Assembly (NCBI GenBank): GCA_903904615.1
Contig: CAIVDG010000093.1
Location: 1 to 6,700 of the forward strand
Direction of reading: 5' to 3'
Source: an uncultured Acidimicrobiaceae bacterium
Lineage (GTDB): Bacteria; Actinomycetota; Acidimicrobiia; Acidimicrobiales; Ilumatobacteraceae
Length of the DNA stretch: 6,700 bases
Part shown: one piece after another, positions 1 to 5,539 of the stretch
Position numbering within the stretch: the stretch's first letter is position 1
How the letters are laid out: each line of letters starts with the position of its first letter
The notes under the pieces: generated by a model
Told to the model about the DNA's origin: nothing
Seen by the model: the letters and a program-made list of their open reading frames with translations, nothing else
Database searches by the model: none
Translations under genes and position numbers: made by a program

Positions 1-131
1 TCATCATTAGTGGTGGCGCACACGGGCTTCACATCGAACACGCAACAACGTTTAATCGTGTGTTACTCGATTTTCTGAAGCGTGCCGAGAGAGTCTTTGT
101 TCCGCACGGCGCAGCAGCAGTGAACGTCTAA
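1..131 (+). CDS. Alpha/beta-hydrolase family protein, C-terminal fragment (5' end outside window)
   Basis: An open frame read from base 3 gives about 42 residues ending in TAA at 129-131. It contains the stretch SGGAHGLHIEHATTFNRVL, followed by LDFLKRAERVF. This resembles the end of alpha/beta hydrolases, where the catalytic His sits in a G-x-H loop, followed by an acidic/aromatic turn and a last helix reading roughly 'FN..LLDFL'. The catalytic Ser and Asp and the whole N-terminal part lie beyond the left edge, so substrate and subfamily cannot be judged. The stop overlaps the ATG of the next gene by one base (TAATG), which suggests one mRNA and translational coupling with the oxidoreductase. 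The family call rests on a short tail only and should be treated as probable. Confidence 0.6.
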   Translation, partial: IISGGAHGLHIEHATTFNRVLLDFLKRAERVFVPHGAAAVNV

Positions 132-1081
132 TGCGCGTCATAGTTGTTGGTGCCGGATTGTCGGGCCTTATGGCCGCACAAGAAATTCATAATGCGGGTC
201 ACGAAGTAATTGTCTTTGACAAAGGTCGCGGTGTTGGTGGTCGTTTGGCAACACGACGAATTGATGCGGCAACACTCGATCATGGTGCGCAATTCTTCAC
301 AGTTCGAACTAATGAATTCGCAGCACACGTTGATAAGTGGGTGGCGGCCGGAGTTGCACATGAATGGTGCAAAGGTTTCGCCAGCGAAGACGGTCATCCC
401 CGCTATGTGGGTTCACGTGGAATGTCAGGCATTGCAAAACATCTTGCAGAAGGTCTCGATGTTCGCTTAGAGAAGTTGGTGTTCTCACTGGAATGCAGTG
501 ACTACGACGTCACGGTAGTTACAGATGACGGCATCAAACACACCTGTGATGCCGTTCTTCTCACCGCACCATTACCGCAATCGTTCTCTCTTCTGTTCGG
601 TGCAGGAATTGAAATGCCCGCCGAGTTGCGCACCATTGATTACGACCGCACGTTGGGTCTTCTTGCGGTGCTCGATTCTCCACACCACAACGTTCCATCT
701 CCTGGTGGACTTCAGTTCCCCGACGATGTGTTCAGCTTCATTGGCGACAATTCAGCCAAAGGAATTAGCCAAACCCCTGCCCTCACATTCCATGCGAATC
801 CGGAATGGAGCCTGCAGCACTTTGAGGATGACCTAGAGACAATTCACTCTCTCCTGCTCGACTCTGCTCGCCCCTGGCTGGGCCAGGCCAAGGTTGTGGA
901 GAGCCAGCCAAAGAAGTGGCGCTTTGCAACTCCTCAGAAATCGTGGCCACATCCCTATTGGGCAGCCCCAGGCGGTCTGGTTGTTCTGGCAGGCGATGTA
1001 TTTGCGGGCCCCAAAATGGAGGGCGCGGCCCTGAGTGGCTTATCCGCAGCCGCCTACTTGGCATTGCAACTTGAACCCTAA
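131..1081 (+). CDS. Renalase-like FAD-dependent oxidoreductase (amine-oxidase fold)
   Basis: A 316-residue flavoprotein. The N-terminus is a Rossmann dinucleotide site: GAGLSG at residues 7-12 and D30 at the end of the second strand, where the FAD ribose binds. It is followed by the GGR motif (36-38) typical of the amine oxidase/renalase/phytoene desaturase superfamily. Other renalase-like landmarks are LDHGAQFFT (49-57), GMSGIAKHL (97-105), a LLTAPLPQ strand near 145 and KKWRFA (261-266). A C-terminal AGD (287-289) followed by GAALSG closes the FAD site. The length matches short renalase-type proteins rather than 450-500-residue amine oxidases, and no signal peptide is seen, so it is likely cytosolic. 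Characterised bacterial renalases oxidise mis-reduced dihydro-NAD(P) isomers, a metabolite-repair role; the substrate here is not shown by sequence. The ATG overlaps the upstream stop by one base and has no Shine-Dalgarno, so translation probably depends on coupling. Confidence 0.85.
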   Translation: MRVIVVGAGLSGLMAAQEIHNAGHEVIVFDKGRGVGGRLATRRIDAATLDHGAQFFTVRTNEFAAHVDKWVAAGVAHEWCKGFASEDGHPRYVGSRGMSGIAKHLAEGLDVRLEKLVFSLECSDYDVTVVTDDGIKHTCDAVLLTAPLPQSFSLLFGAGIEMPAELRTIDYDRTLGLLAVLDSPHHNVPSPGGLQFPDDVFSFIGDNSAKGISQTPALTFHANPEWSLQHFEDDLETIHSLLLDSARPWLGQAKVVESQPKKWRFATPQKSWPHPYWAAPGGLVVLAGDVFAGPKMEGAALSGLSAAAYLALQLEP

Positions 1082-1116
1082 CTTTGTGCGCGACTCATCA
1101 CGGATGAAACACAAGG
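1082..1116. terminator. Possible inverted-repeat terminator between convergent genes
   Basis: The 41-bp gap between two convergent stops holds an imperfect inverted repeat. The outer arms are CTTTGTG (1082-1088) and CACAAGG (1110-1116), 7 pairs including one G-T. The inner arms are TCATC (1095-1099) and GATGA (1103-1107) around a 3-base ACG loop. The two stems are joined by an asymmetric internal loop of 6 and 2 bases. Neither strand has a T-run afterwards, so it is not a classic intrinsic terminator. Its position between convergent genes is the main reason to list it. Confidence 0.25.
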
Positions 1117-1122
1117 ACGAAA

Positions 1123-2100
1123 CTAGGCCACGGTTGCAAGTAACGCAGCCGTGGCCTCTCTCATTGCTGAGGTAGTTGCGCCGGCTGGCAATGCATCGCA
1201 CGCGACTTCTGCGTCTTTCACAAACGACTTGGCGTGCTCAATTGCTGTTTGCACTCCACCGTTGGAACGAACAATCTCCAAGACTTTCTCACGCTCGACA
1301 GAATCGAGTGGCTTACCAAGAATTGCGTTGAGTTCACTTGCTGCAGCACCACCAGCTGCGAGTGTGTGCAACACGGGAAGCGTGTATACGCCCTCTTCCA
1401 TGTCGTGACCAGCGGGCTTGCCTAGCTGTTCATCTGTGGCGGTGAGATCGAGAACGTCGTCCACAATTTGGAAGACCATTCCGTATGCAGTGCCGTATGC
1501 AGTGAGTGCATCGACGACGGGGCGAGGATGCCCGGCCACCAAGCCACCAATACGTGCAGCGGTTGAGTACAGAGAGGCAGTCTTTCCATTGATGGAAGAC
1601 AAGTACGCATCGACAGGACGGGCCACGTTGTAGGTGTGGCGCAGTTCAAGAATTTGTCCTTCGCACAACTGACCAATGGTGCGCGCAAGCAGTGCGGCAA
1701 CTTCGGTGCCAAGACCCGCGGCAATTTCCGACGCTTTTGCCAACAAAAAGTCACCAGCGAGAATTGCTTGCAAGTTGCCCCATTTTGCATTCACAGTGTC
1801 CACACCGCGACGAGTTGTGGATTCATCCATCACATCGTCGTGATACAACGATCCCAAATGCACCAATTCGCATGAAATTCCACCCGCAATGGCTTCTTCA
1901 GAGGCAGGTCCATCTGTTCCCACTTGGGACGCAACAATGGTGAAAACGGGGCGAAGTCGCTTTCCGCCAGCAGAAATGAGATGCGATGCAATTTCTGTGA
2001 GATACGCATCGGGTGTACGCACAGAAGCCAGCAGGGCCTCTTCAACCCGCTGGCGGTCTGAGTCCATTGTCGGCAGGCCGAGCAGCGGAGAAACTGTCAC
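1123..2100 (-). CDS. Polyprenyl diphosphate synthase (trans-isoprenyl, IspB/GrcC-like)
   Basis: An all-alpha class I prenyltransferase that adds isopentenyl diphosphate units in trans to an allylic primer. Counted from the GTG at 2100 (325 residues), it shows GGKRLRP (45-51, IPP binding), the first Asp-rich motif DDVMD (88-92) followed by RR (97-98), GQ at 148-149, GKT (172-174) and the second Asp-rich motif DDVLD (214-218). Both Mg-diphosphate sites are intact, so an active enzyme is expected. Five residues before the first Asp-rich motif is Gly83; a small residue there generally leaves the product pocket open, favouring medium or long chains (menaquinone side chain or polyprenyl carrier) over C15. 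The frame extends to another GTG at 2142, but the extra 14 residues (rich in Pro/Gly) look non-native, whereas PLLGLP just after the 2100 start resembles family N-termini as I remember them. It converges with the oxidoreductase and diverges from clpC. Confidence 0.9.
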   Translation of the reverse strand: MTVSPLLGLPTMDSDRQRVEEALLASVRTPDAYLTEIASHLISAGGKRLRPVFTIVASQVGTDGPASEEAIAGGISCELVHLGSLYHDDVMDESTTRRGVDTVNAKWGNLQAILAGDFLLAKASEIAAGLGTEVAALLARTIGQLCEGQILELRHTYNVARPVDAYLSSINGKTASLYSTAARIGGLVAGHPRPVVDALTAYGTAYGMVFQIVDDVLDLTATDEQLGKPAGHDMEEGVYTLPVLHTLAAGGAAASELNAILGKPLDSVEREKVLEIVRSNGGVQTAIEHAKSFVKDAEVACDALPAGATTSAMREATAALLATVA

Positions 2101-2107
2101 AATCCAC

Positions 2108-2113
2108 AGGTTA
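2108..2113 (-). promoter_or_regulatory. Possible -10 element for a leaderless polyprenyl synthase mRNA
   Basis: On the minus strand TAACCT (2113 down to 2108) fits the actinobacterial -10 pattern TAnnnT. It lies 7 bases before the GTG at 2100, the spacing expected if transcription begins at the start codon itself. No Shine-Dalgarno precedes that GTG, in keeping with leaderless translation. I see no good -35 hexamer at the right distance, so this is tentative. Confidence 0.35.
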
Positions 2114-2138
2114 GGGGTCTGCGGGGGTCCTGCCTCTC

Positions 2139-2171
2139 CCACCGATACACTTCACACCAGTATCCACCGAT
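2139..2171. repeat. 8-bp direct repeat CCACCGAT in the divergent intergenic region
   Basis: CCACCGAT occurs at 2139-2146 and again at 2164-2171, with starts 25 bases apart, in the short region between the divergent polyprenyl synthase and clpC. The two copies flank the candidate -10 at 2146-2151. It could be a regulator-binding site or a chance match. It does not resemble the CtsR heptad repeat, HAIR (HspR) or the ClgR palindrome as I know them. Confidence 0.4.
2146..2151 (+). promoter_or_regulatory. Candidate -10 hexamer for the clpC transcription unit
   Basis: TACACT matches TAnnnT and lies 39 bases before the clpC TTG, giving room for a short leader that includes the GGGGTGG ribosome site. 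The -35 region 16-18 bases upstream is a G-run (around 2122-2128) with no resemblance to TTGACA. It is listed as the best vegetative candidate in the gap, not as a mapped promoter. Confidence 0.25.
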
Positions 2172-2178
2172 TCAAAAC

Positions 2179-2185
2179 GGGGTGG
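2179..2185 (+). promoter_or_regulatory. Ribosome binding site that decides the clpC start
   Basis: GGGGTGG is the only reasonable Shine-Dalgarno-like sequence in front of any gene here (wobble match to GGAGGTG). It ends 5 bases before the TTG at 2191. The alternative GTG at 2182 lies inside this purine-rich element and so could not use it. This supports TTG as the true start and gives the conserved family N-terminus. Confidence 0.5.
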
Positions 2186-2190
2186 TCCCA

Positions 2191-4728
2191 TTGTTCGAAC
2201 GCTTCACAGACAGAGCCCGCCGGGTTGTTGTACTTGCCCAGGAAGAGGCACGTCTCCTCAACCACTCGTACATCGGCACAGAGCACATTCTTCTTGGTCT
2301 CATCCACGAAGGTGAAGGCGTTGCCGCGAAGGCACTCGAGTCACTGTCTATTTCTCTTGAAGCTGTGCGCGCGCAAGTTGAAGAAATCATTGGTCAAGGG
2401 GGCTCGTCCCCTTCTGGCCACATTCCCTTCACACCACGTGCGAAAAAAGTTCTCGAATTGTCATTGCGCGAAGCGTTGCAACTTGGTCACAACTACATCG
2501 GCACAGAGCACATCTTGTTGGGTCTGCTTCGCGAAGGTGAAGGCGTTGCCACACAGGTTCTTGTGAAGTTGGGTGCCGACCTCGGCAAAGTCCGCCAACA
2601 AGTCATTCAGTTGCTGTCTGGTTACCAAGGCCCTGCATCAAAGGGTGAGGCTCCAAGCTCTGGTGCCGCACCCGGTGGATCAAAAGAAGAGTCGGGTGAA
2701 AAGGGCGGAAGCCAAATTCTCGATCAGTTTGGTCGCAACCTCACTCAACTTGCCCGCGACAAGAAGCTCGACCCCGTCATTGGTCGTCAGCGCGAACTTG
2801 AGCGCGTCATGCAAATTCTTTCGCGCCGTACCAAGAACAACCCCGTTCTCATTGGCGAACCCGGTGTTGGTAAAACAGCAGTAGTCGAAGGTCTTGCACA
2901 ACGCATCGTGTCAGGCGACATTCCTGAAACGCTGAAAGACAAGCAGTTGTACACACTCGACCTCGGCGCACTTGTTGCTGGCTCGCGTTACCGCGGAGAC
3001 TTTGAAGAGCGCCTCAAGAAAGTCTTGAAAGAAATCAAGACACGCGGCGACATCGTGTTGTTCATCGACGAAATCCACACACTTGTTGGTGCTGGTGCTG
3101 CTGAAGGCGCAATCGATGCCGCAAGCATCTTGAAGCCAATGCTCGCTCGTGGTGAACTGCAAACAATTGGTGCCACCACAACCGACGAATACCGCAAGCA
3201 TCTTGAAAAAGACCCTGCGCTTGAACGTCGTTTCCAGCCAGTGAAAGTGGAAGAGCCAACTGTTGCTCACACCATCGAAATTTTGAAAGGTGTACGCGAC
3301 AAGTACGAGACGCACCACCGCGTCACCATCACCGACCAAGCGATCGTTGCTGCTGCAAACCTTGCCGATCGTTACATCTCCGATCGTCACCTTCCCGACA
3401 AGGCCATCGACCTCATCGACGAAGCAGGTTCACGTTTGCGCATTAAGCGCATGCAAACACCTCCCGACTTGAAAGAACTTGAAACAAAGATCTCTGAGGT
3501 TCAAGACGCCAAGAAGAAGGCAATTGAAGAGCAGCGCTTTGAAGACGCCGGTCGTTTGCGCGACCAAGAACGTCAATTCCTTGAAGAAAAGGCTGCGAAA
3601 GAAACCGACATCAAGGCACAGGGAATCAACCTGTTCGACGAAGTCGATGAAGAAGCAATTGCTGAAGTACTCAGCATTTGGACAGGTATTCCGGTGTACA
3701 AACTCACCGAAGAAGAAACCCAGAAACTTCTCAACATGGAAACCGAACTGCGCAAGCGCTACATCGGTCAGGACGACGCAGTAAAAGCAGTGTCTCAAAG
3801 CATCCGTCGTACACGTGCTGGTTTGAAAGACCCACGTCGTCCAAGCGGTTCATTCATCTTCCTCGGACCAACCGGTGTTGGTAAGACAGAGCTCGCAAAG
3901 ACCCTTGCTGAATTCTTATTCGGTGACGAGCAGGCGCTCATCACGCTCGACATGTCTGAGTACATGGAGAAGCACACCGTCAGCCGTTTGGTGGGTTCCC
4001 CTCCCGGATACGTCGGATACGAAGAAGGTGGCCAGCTCACTGAAGCAGTGCGTCGTAAGCCATTCTCCGTTGTGTTGTTCGACGAAATTGAAAAGGCGCA
4101 CCCCGACGTGTTCAACACGTTGCTGCAAATTCTTGAAGAAGGTCGTCTCACCGACAGCCAGGGACGCAGCGTTGACTTCCGCAACACTGTTCTCATCATG
4201 ACGTCAAACTTGGGCACCCAAGACTTGCGCAAGGCAAACGTTGGATTCAACAGCGGCGATCAAGCCATGTCATACACACGTATGAAGGACAAGGTCACCG
4301 ATGCACTGAAGGCGCACTTCCGTCCCGAGTTCTTGAACCGCGTCGACGAAACAATCGTCTTCCACGAGCACGGCATGCCAGAAATCCTGCAGATGGTCGA
4401 TCTCATGACCAAGCGCCTTGCAAACCAACTCGAGTCACAAGGCCTCGGCATTGAACTCACACAGGGTGCAAAGGAATTCCTTGCAACTGTTGGTTACGAC
4501 CCACAGTTGGGTGCTCGTCCGCTACGTCGCGCAATTCAGCGCCACGTTGAAGATGCGCTCTCCGAGAAGATCCTCTACAAGCAGTTCAACGCTGGCCAAA
4601 TCATCGTTGTCGATGCCGAGGACGATCCGGAGAACCCAGGCAAGAAGCACATTGTGTTCCGCGCCGTAGAAGGGTTTGTTGCGCCAAGCGAACCACCACT
4701 TGTGGGCGACGCCGACTCCACCGACTAA
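2191..4728 (+). CDS. clpC: ATP-dependent Clp protease ATP-binding subunit ClpC
   Basis: Hsp100 AAA+ unfoldase that threads substrates into ClpP; cytosolic hexamer. Numbered from TTG 2191 (845 residues): tandem Clp_N repeats (about 1-145, each with YIGTEHILLGL), an acidic/Gly/Ser linker (about 148-175), NBD1 with Walker A GEPGVGKT (222-229), pore loop SRYRGDFEE (Tyr267), Walker B FIDE (291-294) and Arg-finger RR (346-347). A UVR/coiled-coil middle segment (about 430-465) follows, then NBD2 with Walker A GPTGVGKT (559-566), pore loop GYVG (606-609), Walker B LFDE (629-632), the ClpP-docking VGF (684-686) and sensor-2 GARPLRR (774-780). Every motif is intact and the length matches actinobacterial ClpC1 (about 848). 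The N-terminus MFERFTDRARR is the family norm, which argues for TTG; GTG 2182 would add three residues. No ctsR, mcsA or mcsB lies upstream, so control differs from that of Firmicutes. First gene of a probable clpC-lipoprotein-radA unit. Confidence 0.97.
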   Translation: MFERFTDRARRVVVLAQEEARLLNHSYIGTEHILLGLIHEGEGVAAKALESLSISLEAVRAQVEEIIGQGGSSPSGHIPFTPRAKKVLELSLREALQLGHNYIGTEHILLGLLREGEGVATQVLVKLGADLGKVRQQVIQLLSGYQGPASKGEAPSSGAAPGGSKEESGEKGGSQILDQFGRNLTQLARDKKLDPVIGRQRELERVMQILSRRTKNNPVLIGEPGVGKTAVVEGLAQRIVSGDIPETLKDKQLYTLDLGALVAGSRYRGDFEERLKKVLKEIKTRGDIVLFIDEIHTLVGAGAAEGAIDAASILKPMLARGELQTIGATTTDEYRKHLEKDPALERRFQPVKVEEPTVAHTIEILKGVRDKYETHHRVTITDQAIVAAANLADRYISDRHLPDKAIDLIDEAGSRLRIKRMQTPPDLKELETKISEVQDAKKKAIEEQRFEDAGRLRDQERQFLEEKAAKETDIKAQGINLFDEVDEEAIAEVLSIWTGIPVYKLTEEETQKLLNMETELRKRYIGQDDAVKAVSQSIRRTRAGLKDPRRPSGSFIFLGPTGVGKTELAKTLAEFLFGDEQALITLDMSEYMEKHTVSRLVGSPPGYVGYEEGGQLTEAVRRKPFSVVLFDEIEKAHPDVFNTLLQILEEGRLTDSQGRSVDFRNTVLIMTSNLGTQDLRKANVGFNSGDQAMSYTRMKDKVTDALKAHFRPEFLNRVDETIVFHEHGMPEILQMVDLMTKRLANQLESQGLGIELTQGAKEFLATVGYDPQLGARPLRRAIQRHVEDALSEKILYKQFNAGQIIVVDAEDDPENPGKKHIVFRAVEGFVAPSEPPLVGDADSTD

Positions 4729-4737
4729 ACAGTCTTT

Positions 4738-5529
4738 GTGACTTCACTGCGAACCACACTTTCAAGAACTGCTGTTGCTGCTTGTGCAGTACTGCTGTTG
4801 TCGTCGTGTCGTGTCGACCAGTCGGTGTCGTTGAAAGTCAACCCAAACGGCTCAGGTTCAGTCACTGTTGTGGTTACTGCCGACAAGAACGTGATAGCCA
4901 AGGCGCCGTCACTTGCTCAAGACATTCGCACTGACGATCTGGAGAAAGCTGGTTGGGAAGTTGAGGGACCCACAAAAACAAAGAGTGGTGGTCTTTCAAT
5001 TGAACTCACTCATTCATTCTCAACACCAGAGGCTGCAACGGCAATATTGGCTCAGGTCAGCGAATCACGTGGACCTCTGCACAACATGCTGGTCACCCGT
5101 TCCGGAAAAGACACCAACAGCACGTGGACACTTGCTGGCAAGTTAGAAGTAACGGGCGGCCTCAATAGCTTCATCGATGATGGCGCACTCAACTTGCTCG
5201 GCGTTTCTCCCTATGCCGCCGAAGTATCCGAGGCCGGACTCGATCTTGGCGATGCAGTCAGTGTCACATTCTCCGCGCAACTACCGGGCACTATCGATGC
5301 CACCACAGGCCTTCAAGACAACGGAACCATCACATGGCGCATTCCCATGGACGGCTCCAAAGTAGACGTGGCAACAACTTCCACGCATGTTGCCGTTGGC
5401 TCCAGCATCTCGCGTGTCGCTCGTACTCTTCTTTTGGCATTGCTGGTGTTGTGGCTAGCAGGCACCGCCATTCTGTTGATGTTGGTGTTCAACGCGCGCA
5501 ATCGTCGCCAACGCACACCCCGCTTGTAA
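4738..5529 (+). CDS. LppM-like lipoprotein with C-terminal transmembrane anchor
   Basis: A 263-residue exported protein. Residues 1-24 form a lipoprotein signal peptide: Arg5 and Arg10, a hydrophobic core, and lipobox LSSC with acylated Cys24. The mature part opens with RVDQSVSLKVNPNGSGSV and is rich in beta strands to about residue 220. It resembles the LppM-type domain (M. tuberculosis LppM and related actinobacterial lipoproteins), whose members also start with a short Cys-xx-D strand and a 'NPDGSG' turn. Residues 230-251 are a single membrane helix followed by RNRRQR, so the domain is outside and the tail inside: anchored at both ends. The GTG start lies 9 bp after the clpC stop with no Shine-Dalgarno, and radA starts 10 bp downstream, so expression should follow clpC. 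Function is unknown; family assignment is by recalled pattern, not a search. The double anchor suggests an envelope role, perhaps linked to proteolytic stress only through co-expression. Confidence 0.8.
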   Translation: MTSLRTTLSRTAVAACAVLLLSSCRVDQSVSLKVNPNGSGSVTVVVTADKNVIAKAPSLAQDIRTDDLEKAGWEVEGPTKTKSGGLSIELTHSFSTPEAATAILAQVSESRGPLHNMLVTRSGKDTNSTWTLAGKLEVTGGLNSFIDDGALNLLGVSPYAAEVSEAGLDLGDAVSVTFSAQLPGTIDATTGLQDNGTITWRIPMDGSKVDVATTSTHVAVGSSISRVARTLLLALLVLWLAGTAILLMLVFNARNRRQRTPRL

Positions 5530-5539
5530 TGTCACCGTC

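Noticed and set aside
1422..1790. Minus-strand open frame of 122 codons inside the polyprenyl synthase gene
   Set aside because: Same strand but another frame within a clear enzyme gene; the product looks like a frame-shifted shadow.
2182..2190. GTG at 2182 as the clpC start
   Set aside because: It would overlap the only Shine-Dalgarno and add three residues not typical of ClpC; the TTG at 2191 gives the usual MFERFTDRARR. It cannot be fully excluded.
1889..2566. Open frame of 225 codons on the plus strand spanning the divergent gap
   Set aside because: It runs antisense to the polyprenyl synthase and then out of frame through clpC, two strongly supported genes. The product is low-complexity Ser/Thr/Arg-rich with no family resemblance.
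2911..3390. Open frame of 159 codons on the minus strand, antisense to clpC
   Set aside because: It lies wholly within the ClpC AAA+ module, and its composition (Cys/Phe/Val-rich) follows from the opposing codon bias. No recognisable domain or start signal.
3430..3798. Minus-strand open frame of 122 codons opposite the UVR region of clpC
   Set aside because: Phe/Cys-rich shadow caused by the GAA/AAG-rich coding strand; no independent evidence.
3600..4700. Possible split or frameshift in ClpC between the middle segment and NBD2
   Set aside because: The reading frame is continuous, with all motifs in order and normal spacing.
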